Notes: generated by a model from the sequence alone, not told the origin. Shown: positions 33,720 to 44,889, counted from the stretch's first letter. The stretch: 64,000 bases of DNA from Incurvaria masculella (GCA_946894095.1 OX335660.1:9057001-9121000); one strand, 5' to 3'. Program-made: numbers and translations.

Positions 33720-33842
33720 GGCTGGCTATTACCACATCCACCCTCATGATGTTATCCCAAGACACCGCATTCCCGAAGGAAATAGGCGCCATGCCTGGAC
33801 CTTCCCCTTATGAGCGCGGGTACATTGAACTTGACGTAAATG
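33720..33842 (-). mobile_element. SINE 3' part, interrupted by LINE
   Basis: Minus-strand tail and body (CATTCCCGAAGGAAATAGGC) up to the LINE insertion. Confidence 0.7.
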
Positions 33843-34471
33843 ACGTAATGCCCTACTCTACGTCATACGGAAATCATTTCAGAACCTGACCATAGAGACA
33901 TTAATCAAAATATACAAATCTCACATTAGACCACTCCTGGAATATGGATTCCAAATATGGAATCCCTACTTCGTCAAAGATATTACTCTCCTAGAACGAG
34001 TTCAGAGAAGAGCGACCAAGATACCAAAAGTACTGAAGAAGAAACCATACGAGGAAAGACTAAAAGTGCTCAAGCTGACAACCTTGGAACAACGAAGAGA
34101 AAGGGGCGACCTCATAGAAACATACAAGATTCTCAATGACTATTACGACTGTCCAGAACTGCAGAACCTCTTCACTAGAAACACAAATAGTCATCTCCGT
34201 GGTCATAGCCTAAAGCTCAATGCCACTGTCAGCTCAACAAACCCGAGACAACACTTCCTTTCGAATAGAGCAGTTGAAATGTGGAACAAGTTGCCAGAAG
34301 ATGTCGTTGAAGCACCCACCACCAATTCTTTTAAAAACAGGCTTGACAAACACCTAAAAACACTAAACTAAAGTAACCGTAATAACAAAGCACCAGTGAG
34401 CCCAGACATGAACACATCAGCTTAGGCTGCTCGTTCATCAAATAAATAAATAAAATAAAAATAAAATAAAA
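33842..34471 (+). mobile_element. 5'-truncated CR1-type LINE inserted in a SINE
   Basis: The element comprises the ORF end, a short 3' UTR and a terminal AAATA-type repeat near 34440-34470. A minus-strand SINE is interrupted: its tail part lies at 33720-33842, and its body resumes at 34471 with GGGCAATTTTTCATTC. Confidence 0.65.
33846..34374 (+). pseudogene. 3' end of CR1-type LINE reverse-transcriptase ORF (5'-truncated)
   Basis: About 175 codons remain open, with no stop until TAA. The segment begins after the catalytic palm and shows the C-terminal region of CR1/L2-like reverse transcriptases: HIRPLLEYGFQIWNP, LLERVQRRATKI, LEQRRERGDLIETYK and a final FLSNRAVEMWNKLPEDV. It lacks the endonuclease and catalytic motifs, so it is a dead-on-arrival insertion, as is usual for LINEs. 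The open frame suggests a fairly recent insertion. Confidence 0.75.
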
Positions 34472-34600
34472 CATGGGCAATTTTTCATTCAATGCGATGG
34501 TTTCAACCCAGGCGGGCTTACCACCTAGTAGGGGAAGAAAACCCACAGATTTGCATGGATTTTGTACAATGGAACAGCAGAACACCAAAAAGAGAAAGAA
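34471..34600 (-). mobile_element. SINE 5' part, interrupted by LINE
   Basis: Continues the SINE beyond the LINE, including CAATGCGATGGTTTCAACCC. The head is lost. Confidence 0.68.
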
Positions 34601-35214
34601 AGTTGTGCAAAAACGGGGCGGGGATTTTACATGGAAGGCAAGTCGCCGGGCCCCTGAACCGCTTTCAAATTGTGATCATTTTCAACACAATATAATATCT
34701 TCGCCTTAAACTACCTTGAAATTATGCACAGGATATGCTGATCGACTAAGAGAATGGAGGCAAACATGTAGTTTACTTATTAGAGCAGATGTATTGTAAG
34801 ATTTAATATTGCCGTAAGGGAGAAAGACATAGAGGCGACAACCTGAAGGACAACCGATCCTTAACGTCTGGTTTTTCATCTCATCACCATCACTAACTCT
34901 TGTAAAATACAACATTCTGCCTTTCTGTTTGTCATCGTATATCAGGGGAACCGCACTCATACTCAATTTCTTTTCAGATTTTGTTCCTTGATTATAAAAA
35001 AAACCTGTAAGTATCCTCAGCACAGATACCCGTGCTTAGAGACCAAAGTTGCTCAAAAAAGCCAAGCATACCTAAACTCGCGTAATAACGCTCAGCGAGG
35101 CACCAAACCAGCGGCTTTGCGGACTATTGCAGATCTATCGAGCTTGTCGATGTGTGATCAAATGCCGGGAGACAGTTCCAGTTGGCGAAATTAGTTTGAG
35201 AAACGTTTATTTTT
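34601..35214. other. Unassigned non-coding DNA
   Basis: No motif recognised. Confidence 0.45.
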
Positions 35215-35815
35215 CAAAAGTTTAATGTCAACCACAAAAGGGTCAGATGGCTAGGAATAAGAGATGCAACTTCCGCAGAGTTGTGGGTCACCAACCTTGA
35301 GTTGTACTTATAGGTGGATGACCCCATCTACCTTGGCAGAGATAAGGCAGTATTGCGTCTTGCGAACGTTAAAGGTGTCAAGGTTCTCCTGGCCCCATAT
35401 GGCTACTTTTTCGAGAACATTATCTTATAAACCATAGACCTGCCACGTGCGCCTCGCTGGGCTGTGCGTCTCTGCTCCTCCAATACCCCTCATGCTCCGT
35501 GCTGTCATCAGCGTAACTGTGAATCATGACTAATGAAGTAAATCGTTGATGAAGATTAAATATAGTGTAGGTGACAGCACTGAGTCCTGCGGAATACCAG
35601 CCCTAATTGGGAAGTCGTCCAAATTAGCACCATCAACGGCAACGTATAAGGAGCAGCCCAACAGGAAGGTGGCGACCCAAGAACAAACCATGGGTGGAAT
35701 GCCGAAGAACGGGAGCTTGCTTAGAAGGCCCCGGTGCCAAACCCGGTCAAATGCTTTGGCGAAGTCTAATAACACTGCCAGCGACTCCCCAAAATTGACC
35801 TGTTTTTGAGCCTAT
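35215..35815 (-). pseudogene. Jockey-type LINE reverse-transcriptase fragment
   Basis: The minus strand reads LLDFAKAFDRVWHRGLL, then AGIPQDSVLSPTLYLIFIND and, after a frame break, a YADD box (AYADDSTEH). These are reverse-transcriptase palm motifs in the order found in Jockey/CR1-group LINEs. The frame is broken beyond the YADD box. No endonuclease or 3' end is visible, so this is an old internal fragment. Confidence 0.7.
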
Positions 35816-35875
35816 ACGTTGTAAAATACTTTAAAAAATCTCCTATAGGCAATCATTGATAGAAGGACAAACACC

Positions 35876-36222
35876 AAACGGCTCGTAGCTTAGTTGCGCA
35901 GGGACTTTACATACCAGAGGTCCCGGGTTCCAATGTCTTTACCACTTTCTTTCCCTTTCTGAGTTAGAAAAGTGAATTTCGCCAAGAATGCGAGCAGTTT
36001 CATGGTTCGGAATCCATGGAAAGCTGTAGGTAGAAACTAGATAGTAGGATTAAAGCCCGCCCGGGTTTGTACCATCGTATTGGATTAGCTATGGTCGAAG
36101 TGGCAATGAAAATTGTTCGTGTTTTCCATCCAGTTCAATGCAATTTCAATACATGTTGTGAGTTAGGTTAATGTCATAAAAGGTGTGGTACATCCATTCA
36201 TGTAACATGAAAACATAAAAAG
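35876..36222 (+). mobile_element. tRNA-headed SINE
   Basis: Head GGCTCGTAGCTTAGTTGCGC with box B TCCCGGGTTCCAATG, common body and shortened tail. Confidence 0.78.
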
Positions 36223-36549
36223 TATGCTAATTCCACTCATGTTATATAAAAAACTACGATTACTTATTATATATCAATTCATTGCAAGGGATTCTGATGA
36301 CTGGTTAGTGACTTATCTGGATTTCCAAAACAATGCGATGAAGACGGCACTGGCATTTCAAAAATAATACGTTGGGCCACCCTGTCGGAGCGGACGGGCG
36401 ACTTGACACGTGACACGGGATACTATAGTTTAAAAAACTCCGAAAGTGGTTGAAAAAGAACCCGGAGGTGGTTTTCGGGAGTTTTATCAACTTTGAGAAC
36501 AGGATCTGATAGAGGATCAGGAAAGAATAAATCTCTCATCGCACGCACA

Positions 36550-36655
36550 AGTCGAATTCCCAAAGGGATAAGGTGCCATGCCAGGAGCACAGCTGCATTG
36601 AATTTGATGGAAAATACGGAGAATCTTTAATTGCCGCCTCGACCAAGTACCAAAC
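36550..36655 (-). mobile_element. SINE fragment
   Basis: Minus-strand body-tail part with GGTGCCATGCCAGGAG and AATTGCCGCCTCGACCA. Confidence 0.6.
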
Positions 36656-36664
36656 AGGGCGCGC

Positions 36665-36710
36665 GGACCTGACACCGAAATCCTTCGGGGATGCGGTGTG
36701 CTGGACTTAT
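36665..36710 (+). mobile_element. SINE tail part left of the mariner
   Basis: GACCTGACACCGAAATCCTT to GTGTGCTGGACTTAT; it continues at 37993 after the mariner. Confidence 0.65.
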
Positions 36711-37992
36711 ATAGGTTGGGGAAAAAGTTTCTTCGCATTTTTTAAGAAAATTCAAAACATTTTTTAATATGGTTTATTTACATTTAACTAAAGTATGTAG
36801 GTACCATTTTGTTCGATAACTTTTTGCCATCTTGTAGGTAGGGACATGATCCCATTGCTATAGAAATATTGGGACTTCTGATCAATATACCGCGACAAGT
36901 GGTTTTGGCAGTCCTCTCGTGATGTTAACCTGACACTGCCTAAAGAATTCTGAAGAGACCTAAACAGGTGGAAATCTGAAGGTGCAAGGTCAGGACTATA
37001 CGGCGGATGCATTAACACCTCCCAGCCAAACTCTCTTAGTTTTTGCTGAGTGGCTAAAGATGTGTGAGGTCTAGCGTTATCATGATGAAAAACCACACCC
37101 CTTCTGTTGATTAATTCCGGCCGCTTTCTCTCAACTTCTTGCTTTAATCTCATCAGTTGTTCGCAGTAGAGTTCAGAATCGATGGTCCTGCCTGGTGGTA
37201 ACAGCTCATAATGAATAATGCCCTTCCAATCCCACCACACACACAGCATCACCTTGTTGCGAGTTAACCCGGGTTTCGCCACAGTCTGTGAAGCTTGACC
37301 GGCCTTTGACCACGACCTTTTTCGCACGTTCTTGTCGTACGTGATCCACTTTTCATCACCAGTTATCAGATTCTTCAAAAATGGTTCGGTTTCATTACGT
37401 CGTAATAAAGAATCACAAATGAGTACACGGTTCATTATGTTTCTTTCAGTGAGCTCGTGAGGTACCCAAATATCGAGCTTTTTTGTGTACCCAGTTTTTT
37501 TCAAATGCGCCAAAACTGTTTTGTGGTCAATTCCTAGTTCTTCAGCTACGTCGTAACTACTGATATGCCGATCTTGCTCCACTTTTTCAAAAATGGCATC
37601 CATTTTATCCGTAATAGGGCGACCAGAGCGACGTGCATCTTTGACATCAAAATTTCCGGATTGAAAACGCTTAAACCAAATTTGTGCTACTCTCACAGAC
37701 ACTGCACTAGGTCCATAAACATCGCAAATTTTTTTCGCGGCTTGCGTTGCATTTTTACCTTTTTTGTAGTAAAATTTTAAAATGTTTCGAATTTCTTCAT
37801 TAGATTCACTCATATTGACAGTACGAAAAACAAATGAGAATCACACATTTTCCTAATTTAAATTTGGAATTATGTTCTTTAAAATTTAAACTTTCAATGA
37901 TACCAAAACCAGCCAGATACAAATAGTATAGCCAAAGAGATTTTATTACAAGTTCATACATACTATAATGCGAAAAGACTTTTTCCCCGACC
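36711..37992 (-). mobile_element. Complete mariner element (about 1.28 kb)
   Basis: The ends are imperfect inverted repeats: AGGTTGGGGAAAAAGTTTC at the left and, reverse-complemented, AGGTCGGGGAAAAAGTCTTT at the right. The body is a single transposase gene. It sits inside a SINE tail, which resumes on the right as ATGACAGTTAGTGTGGTATT. The exact TA target bases are ambiguous because both ends are flanked by runs of TA. Confidence 0.88.
36788..37813 (-). CDS. Mariner transposase, intact, cecropia-type (341 aa)
   Basis: Cut-and-paste transposase that binds the terminal inverted repeats and inserts at TA. The frame is open for 341 residues, close to the usual mariner length of about 345. An N-terminal helix-turn-helix region (about 1-110) is followed by the linker motif WVPHEL at 116-121. 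The catalytic triad is D153 (TGDEKW), D245 (HHDNARPH) and D280 (YSPDLAPSD), and the 34 residues between the last two give the mariner DD34D signature. The Met start follows the 5' end of the element closely and matches family N-termini (MSESNEEIR). All key residues are present, so the enzyme could be active; this is inference. It is the only apparently intact transposase here. A shortened copy lies at 55.1 kb. Other mariner subfamilies are less likely because of the termini and the linker motif. Confidence 0.93.
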   Translation of the reverse strand: MSESNEEIRNILKFYYKKGKNATQAAKKICDVYGPSAVSVRVAQIWFKRFQSGNFDVKDARRSGRPITDKMDAIFEKVEQDRHISSYDVAEELGIDHKTVLAHLKKTGYTKKLDIWVPHELTERNIMNRVLICDSLLRRNETEPFLKNLITGDEKWITYDKNVRKRSWSKAGQASQTVAKPGLTRNKVMLCVWWDWKGIIHYELLPPGRTIDSELYCEQLMRLKQEVERKRPELINRRGVVFHHDNARPHTSLATQQKLREFGWEVLMHPPYSPDLAPSDFHLFRSLQNSLGSVRLTSREDCQNHLSRYIDQKSQYFYSNGIMSLPTRWQKVIEQNGTYIL

Positions 37993-38046
37993 ATTATAAT
38001 GACAGTTAGTGTGGTATTAGTATTCCATGTCCAGTTGCCAAAAAAA
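37993..38046 (+). mobile_element. SINE tail part right of the mariner
   Basis: TGACAGTTAGTGTGGTATTA to the A-rich end, completing the SINE tail split by the mariner. Confidence 0.7.
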
Positions 38047-38345
38047 ACCGGCCAAGTGCGAGTTGGACTCGCACACGAAGAGTTCCGTACCATCGTACAG
38101 GATTTAACACAAAAATGAGGTTTTTTGTATGAGGCCCCCCTTTATTTTTTAGTATTTTTTAATGTTATCTATTTTTTGTTATAGCGTATATATTTGTATA
38201 TATTCCTATGTGAAAATTTCAGCTGCCTACCTATTACGGTTCACGAGATACAGCCCTGTGACAGACGGACGGACGGACGGACGCACAGCGTAGTCTTAGT
38301 AATAGGGTTCCGTTGGCACTCTTTGGGTACGGAACCCTTAAAACC
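38046..38345 (+). repeat. GGCCAAGT element, copy 6
   Basis: Full-length; it starts directly in the A-rich tail of the SINE that also contains the mariner. Confidence 0.8.
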
Positions 38346-38945
38346 ACACTGATCCGTGCATACATCCCAGCAGTTCTAGACTGAGTTTGGAAAGCCATGA
38401 ACGTTGATGGACTTTATAAAAAACAAATGGAACTAGACATGTATGTCTAACATCACACCTACCGTTATTATATTAGACTAACGAACCACGTTGAGACCAT
38501 TTGTAGGTGCCTAATTTGTTTATATAAACTAAAAAGACAAGAAATCGGTTATGGTGACAATAGATGGCTAGGTGGACATATTTAATTAATTATTGAAAAT
38601 AAAAGTTTATTTTCAATAATTAATTACACAGCTGTGAATACAATTTATATCATAAAAACTAACACAAATTAAAAAATTCCAAGCCAATAACATGTTTCAC
38701 ATTTAAAAATCTGAAAACTTGTACTAACTTAAAAAACCTAGACTTACAAAAACTAAGATGTTACTTGTGTACACTATTGTGTTATTGTGTGTGTGTAATG
38801 GTGAGAAAGGGGGTGTAGGCGTAAGAGAGAGTGAGGGTGTGTGTGAGGGTATGTGTGCGATGGAAACTATAAATATTCACGGTTGTAACATTTGAATTCA
38901 GCAGAGAGATCTCCAGAGATCAATTGAAGAGAGTTTCACGCATGC
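38346..38945. other. Unassigned DNA with palindrome and GT-rich tract
   Basis: Includes the 21-base-arm palindrome and an impure GT/GA tract at 38775-38860. Confidence 0.5.
38583..38626. repeat. Perfect palindrome, 21-base arms
   Basis: Left arm 38583-38603 and right arm 38606-38626 are exact reverse complements around a 2-base loop. Confidence 0.9.
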
Positions 38946-39335
38946 AGCCTCAGTGGCCCAGTGGCGCGACACTTCGGCGGTCGCTCTCCGAAGTTAAGCA
39001 ACGCTGGGTCCGGTCTGGTCTTGGATGGGTGACCATTCGACCGTTGAGAGAGGCTGGCCGTGGTTCGGATTTACGTGGAACGTGTTAAGCTGTAGGTCCC
39101 CTTCCTTACTTACTAGGTGGTAGGGTTTATCCCGCCCGGGTTGGTACCATCGCATTGGATGAACGATGGTCGAAGCGGCAATGAAAATTGTCCGTGTTTT
39201 CCATCCAGTTCAATGTAGCCGTGCAATATAAGGAAGGTCCTGGCATGGCACCTAGTTCCCATGTGGTGTGTTGGCCTAATACCATGACAGAACTTGTGGT
39301 ATTAGCCATCCATGTCCAGTCACATAAAAAAAAAA
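38946..39335 (+). mobile_element. Full-length 5S-rRNA-headed SINE
   Basis: The head at about 38971-39043 contains CCGAAGTTAAGCAACGCTGG and CTTGGATGGGTGACC, the internal control region of 5S rRNA genes. From TGGTTCGGA onward the body and tail are the same as in the tRNA-headed SINEs. The A-tail ends at 39335. Confidence 0.9.
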
Positions 39336-39363
39336 GCTAGAGAGATAGGGATGAGATAGAAAG

Positions 39364-39365
<2 letters not shown>

Positions 39366-39411
<46 letters not shown>
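39366..39411. repeat. GA microsatellite
   Basis: About 22 uninterrupted GA units just beyond a SINE A-tail. Confidence 0.95.
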
Positions 39412-39413
<2 letters not shown>

Positions 39414-39659
39414 AGATAATAATAATTAGTCAGCCGATGGTATTCACATGACGATCATCGAGCAAAACCTTTTGGTTTAATAGTAATGGTTATCAAAACG
39501 CGTGTTGGCTCCACCGCAGAAGGTTGAATGACCGGTCCAAGTGAATGAACCAATCTGCTCGATACACAGAACTCACTAATTAATTCTTTATGTTTGTAAT
39601 TCATACACATTGCAGTAAGCATAGAGTGGATGCATAAATATTAATATTTTTATTTACAA

Positions 39660-39740
39660 GAAATATTGAATGTAGACGTGCAACATAATGAAGGTCCTGA
39701 CATGGCTCCTGGTTCTTATGTTCTTGTTATGTATTGAATA
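39660..39740 (+). mobile_element. SINE fragment
   Basis: Short body-tail piece with AATGAAGGTCCTGACATGGC. Confidence 0.45.
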
Positions 39741-40999
39741 TTCTTATGTACATTATAACTCAACTGGTAGTTAATTATCAACATTTTTACATTGGGATGT
39801 GTACATAGTTACAACATAGCAGACATCGCCTACAGTGTTAAATAATAGTTTGAAAGCTTCATGTTTGAACCACTCCGTATGAGAGAATATTTGGTGTGGT
39901 TTGGACTAATATGATGTATGATATGATAATATGATTCTATGCATCTGTTTGTTGCATTTTTTGGCATTTGAAACTAGTAGCTCTTTGTAGAGGGCGCTAG
40001 GTTGCCACATCTGTAATTACAATAAAAAGTACTTCTTTGATTCTTCGACTTTATTTTTAAGACCAAAAAAATGTCATACCTAATAATTAAATTCGTACAT
40101 TAAAATAATTTCCCAATTATGAAAAAAAACAAACATCGGCCACATCCATACCATCATTTGTGCACCCTGCCCTAACTGCCAGAACTTGATTGATGACTAC
40201 ATTGTGAGATGTGGCTACACAACACCACCGGACCGCACCGTTCCTGCCACGTAGGTATACCATCCTCTTCATAGCCGTGTCTTTGTATTCCTCACATTCT
40301 AACACTTAATTATCTTTAAGCCTTAATAGAAAAAATACGATATAAATGTATGAATGCGGGAAAGATAGATGTTTCTTCGTGGTGTTTTCCTTGAGCTAGG
40401 TTTACTGAAGAACCCGTCCATCAAAAAGAATACCGCGATTTATCTCCCGACTTAAAAAACTTTTTGCAATTTTCAAAAAAACGTCAACTTTAGGGTATTT
40501 TTTCACGTACTTAATTGTTAAGTTCTAATATGCCACTGTCATGTATGTCTCTTCATTCGCCCATTACTTCGGACAATGTGAAAGCGGAGACATCATCGAC
40601 GTCGATCATTTTGGAAGAATTTAAGGAGACATTCTCTTTAAGTTCTTTAGAAAATTTATGAATACCTGGTCAGGAGCCCTCCATACCAAATTTCTCGTAC
40701 ATATTATAATTCCATAAAGTAAATAATCAAAGGGATTCTAAACTGTTCTCGTCTTGCCCCGGCTTTGCTAGATTATTAAAGTTGGCTTTTGGCGCTTGCT
40801 GCAAAATCCTTCGATTTTCACTCGTCTCGGTTGTGACACAACCCCAGGCCAACTTCTCAGAAATAACGAAAAGGTTGCTCTGCCCGAAGCGTCTGCTACC
40901 AGTCAATTACTTTAGGGACGCAGATAAACTTGCATATCCTCATGGTTCTTCCTTCCTACAGACATTGCCCCATGCCACTAAATATGAGCGACCCGTAGT
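39741..40999. other. Unassigned non-coding DNA
   Basis: A GTAGAGGGCGCTAGG word (CTCF-like) lies near 39987. The frame at 40782-41072 runs into a SINE and is not supported as a gene. Confidence 0.45.
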
Positions 41000-41180
41000 T
41001 CAAGGACGGTGGATTTGCCTTCCATGCCAGAGGTCTTGGTTTCGAATCCCCGACCTCTTCATGCACCATTAGTGCATTTTGTTACAATTGCGAGCTATTC
41101 TGGAATCCTTGCAAATCTGTAGGTACCTATTCCCTTCTAGGTTAGGTACGGTTAATTCCGCCCGGGTTGCTACCATCGCA
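41000..41180 (+). mobile_element. tRNA-headed SINE, 5' part
   Basis: Head with TTGGTTTCGAATCCCCGACC and body up to CCATCGCATT, where a piggyBac-like MITE is inserted. Confidence 0.75.
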
Positions 41181-41730
41181 TTAAGGTGGCCCAACCCGGC
41201 GGGACTAACTCATTCTCGGGCACGGTACAAAACCGTGCTGTTGCGCTCTGGGACTTTCTCTGTTTCAAAGAATAAGACAGGCTCCATGATGAGGAAGATG
41301 CAACATGTCCACAAAAAAGACAATGTGCATAGTGTATGATTTGATAAGATTTACGAAAATTTTAATTACAAAACGACTTATAGCTAAAACAAAACGACGA
41401 CCGCTGTAGTCAAAAATCTAACCAAAATTAAATAGATTATAAATCTTGATTAAATAAGCTATGTCTGATGACTAATCTTTTTAAGATGTTCTTACTTTAT
41501 CATTGCGTAATCCACTTCCAAAGTTATTGTATAAAACGCGCGAAAAACTCGAACTTTCGGACCTTATAACTTAGAAACTAAACACAGTTTTACAATGCCA
41601 ATGGTCATCAGACATCTAGTTCGATCAAATAAAGCTATTTTGAGCAAAATATGGGATCTTTGACAAGAAATATGGGCGTGATCTTCTTTCCCCGTTTGTA
41701 TGGGAAGTTGAGCGGGATGGCCCACCTTAA
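41181..41730 (+). mobile_element. piggyBac-like MITE, copy 4, inserted in a SINE
   Basis: Perfect TTAA at both ends, with the SINE interrupted at its CCATCGCATT block and resuming with AATGATAAAAAGC. This gives a clean empty-site comparison and fixes the family boundaries at TTAA|GGTGGCCC. Confidence 0.88.
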
Positions 41731-41920
41731 ATGATAAAAAGCTGGAAAATTGTCCGTGTCTTTATAATTATAGCCGAGCTTATGAAGGCAACGCCCTGGC
41801 CAGGCACTTAATTTTTTCGGTGATGGGGTGTGTTGGGCTAACTAATCTAACATCATAACGGTAGGTTGGACTAATCTAATGTCATGATTGTAGGTGCGTC
41901 CGGCCACATAAAAAAATGGC
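41731..41920 (+). mobile_element. SINE, 3' part after MITE insertion
   Basis: Body and tail resume after TTAA. The ACGGTAGG-TTGGACTAAT part is duplicated once (ATCTAACATCAT, ATCTAATGTCAT). Confidence 0.72.
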
Positions 41921-42725
41921 GTAGAACCCTGCTTACAGAATCAGAGGTAACAGCGATTTACCGCATTTGAAACAATTAAAGTAGAATGATGCGGCGCATG
42001 AAATAAAGTGAAGTAGCGTTTGAATTTCCAGTCTCGGATTTCATAAGCCCCGAAAAAAAAACTGTATTTGTTATAAAAATAAAGGGTCATACAGTCCTAA
42101 ATTCAAACACGACAGATCATGTCAGCGGCATCGAAAAGCAATTAAAGTTCGAAGCAAACTAACCCTAGACGCCTTAAAGTAAATCTGAAATTCAATTGAA
42201 TGCGCAATATCTTAAATTCAATTCCTCATGAAAAAGACAACAAGGTAAGATAGAGACTTAGACATGGTATAAATATGGTTTAAAATCAAACAGTAAATTG
42301 TGAGATAATTTTATTATAAGTGGCCACATCAACCTGATGCCGCGTCAGCGTATCATATTCACTGTTTATGTTTTTTATTCAGTTTTTATTTATACATCAA
42401 AGAATGCAGTGTAGGGTGACTACCGCTGCACCACAAGGTTATTCGGTGCAACGCGAGCAGGTACTTGGTGTTCAATTCTTTAATAATGATTCATTGGTAG
42501 CAAACATTAGTTTTTTGTTTGAGCGCTCTGAACCACAAAATGAATTTTTAGTGGGAAGACTTTACACTGAACATTTACACATCTTTAAAAAAATTGTTCA
42601 TGTCTTCTGTCGTAATTCACTGCTTATTATGTCTCTACTTATTATAATAATTGTCATCCAAGGATGCACAGTTAATATCAAATTTTACATTTCTTCTTGT
42701 GAGTATCGACTAAGCGTCTGAAGGA
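41921..42725. other. Unassigned non-coding DNA
   Basis: A 117-codon frame at 42368-42721 has a hydrophobic C-terminal stretch but no splice support or recognised homology, and ends at a SINE. Confidence 0.4.
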
Positions 42726-42970
42726 TTCCTCTTTCGTAGTTCGGATACACGTTAAACTGTAGGTCCTTCTTTACTCACTGAGTGGTAAGCTTAATCCCGC
42801 CTGGATGCTACCATCGGATTGAATGAACGTTGGTCGAAGCGGCAATGAAAATTGTCCATATTTTTCACCTAGTCAGAAGCCATGGAGAAGGGCATGGCAC
42901 CTAGTTCCAGTGTTGTGTGTTGGGCTTGTATCATGACAACAGGTGTGGTATTAGTATCCATATATTTGAA
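42726..42970 (+). mobile_element. SINE, head lost
   Basis: Body begins TCGTAGTTCGGATACACGT, of the 5S-headed subtype by its spacing, and reaches GTGGTATTAGTATCCAT. Confidence 0.68.
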
Positions 42971-44015
42971 TGTGGAACTACATATTATACTATGTAGATA
43001 ATGTAGCCGGTAACACTATATGTAGTATCTTGCAGGAACTTTCCACGGAAAAAATATTTCCCCATGGGCCATCTCTCATTTAATGAGCTGAACTAACCCT
43101 CTGGTACGATTGAAAAGAGAAAGGGCCCTACAGCTTAGTTTTGGCGTTGGTCCGTGAAGTGACCTTGCATTCTCAATGAACAAGCCAATTATGGACCCTG
43201 GGTGTCGATCCTATGATGCGAGATTGGTCTCGAAGCATAATTATTTATTAGTTTACGGTTTTCTGTTTGAGTGACTGTAACTTTTATTAAAATAATTATT
43301 TACACTCGTTCCACAAGTAAAATACAGGTCGTCAGCATATCGAACGATAATTTCTTTTTCAGATAAATGAGGTCAGTTGAAAGGATTATAATGCCCATGA
43401 CACCTTTTACCAGCTATCAAAAAGTATCTCGATACACTTTTTTTTTTATAGCTAAAATCTCAACCTTAAAGCCTGATATATTGTTTGTTTAGGATTGTAT
43501 CAGCACGAAATACAATTAATTGAATTTGAAGATGTACCCTTGTTCCAGAATAAAATATAATTTGATGATGTTTATACCATGAAAAGGACTTATAACCTCC
43601 CAAAGTCCCGGGAACAAGTAAAAATATGTCAGAATCTATAGTGCTTATAGCTTGAATCACCGCGAACTTGGGTCAGAATTCAAGCGAGAGTCCATTGATT
43701 CATGCAAAACTCCCTTTGGACACAACCAACATAATCTTATACACCTCAGTCGGTAACGAGGAGTTTAGTCATATCCGAATTAGAACACAATTTAGACAAG
43801 TTTCGGAACAAGGTGTGAAGCAGTTCCCGATCACATCGATACAGTATTAGAAAATAATGGCTGCTCCACATTAGTGCTATGTAATTATAGTGTGAATTCG
43901 CGCATTATTTCACGGCAGAAGTCGAGCCCCTCTAAACTCGTGGGTCACACATTCGTGAGTGAAACCTGCCCGAAATTGATGTGGTGGCCGCTGCTTTGGA
44001 AGATGTTTGTATTTA
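42971..44015. other. Unassigned non-coding DNA
   Basis: No supported feature. Confidence 0.45.
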
Positions 44016-44114
44016 AAGGAATGTGACATGTATGTATGTATAATCGACCGTGAAGCAAGGACACATTAATTAAAGAAAGAGCCCAGTAAAAAGAACTACT
44101 TTACGAATATACTG
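44016..44114. mobile_element. Truncated copy of the GGAATGTGACATG TIR element
   Basis: One terminal arm is followed by the interior in the opposite orientation to the 20.04 kb copy. The other end is missing. Confidence 0.65.
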
Positions 44115-44302
44115 CTATGTTTGTATTTATTCATGAGACTCCGACAAGTATTTGCAACTATGCCGAAATATCGAAGTCTCGATAGCCCCTTTTACCTAAT
44201 ACTAATGGTAACTTTGCAGGGGTAAACTGGCACGGCGCGCCTCCGATCCACCGTCATCTATGGACTCCGATCGGAGAACAGAGCCCCTAGTCCCAGTCCA
44301 AT

Positions 44303-44588
44303 CCGATCGACTGGCGTTTTTAAATGTATGGGGAAATTTAAGAGCGCGTACAGTGGGCGTTAGGCGAACTAACATTTGCGAGTCCGAGTTTGATTTGACA
44401 GCTTACTCACCGTCGCCGTAAATACGTTGACGTTGCAGTTAACGCCGACTTAGCGTCTCAAACAAATCGGAAGTACGAGTTTGTCTTTGACAGCTTGAAG
44501 AAGTAAACCCACAGAATATCTAGTAAAACTTGTGTGGAGTTTGATGTTTTACGTTACTTCGAAGTTCCGTAAGCGCCAATTTAGGTGA
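44303..44588. mobile_element. Palindromic MITE, copy E, left end lost
   Basis: It starts within the family at CCGATCGACTGGCG and ends CGCCAATTTAGGTG. Confidence 0.7.
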
Positions 44589-44889
44589 ACACTCAGACGT
44601 GAACGCGCGTGAGTAGCGCGAAAACCATCAACATTCACATTCACGCACGTTCGCGGAGTTTCGCGATACAAATGTGGAGCCACCACAAAATAAGATATCG
44701 CCGACCCATACCTCCTACAGCTAGCGGCGTCGGCAGCCATATCGAGTTTCATATGCTTCGATTTTTACTTTTTAATTGGTCCCTTCCTTTATCTGAGAGA
44801 TTTAATCAGAAGAAACATGTGCCGAAAGATTTGATTTTAAATGTCATCATAATGTTAGACCAATGGCTTGTTTGTTTTTTGCCTCGATT

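Noticed and set aside
37565..37780. Plus-strand ORF opposite the mariner transposase
   Set aside because: Antisense shadow; the same frame appears opposite the deleted copy at 55597.
38971..39043. 5S rRNA gene
   Set aside because: The 5S-like part is partial, fused to a SINE body with an A-tail, and repeated at other SINE loci, so it is a SINE head rather than a gene.
42368..42721. 117-codon ORF with hydrophobic segment
   Set aside because: No recognised family, no promoter or splice evidence, and AT-rich composition makes a hydrophobic run likely by chance.
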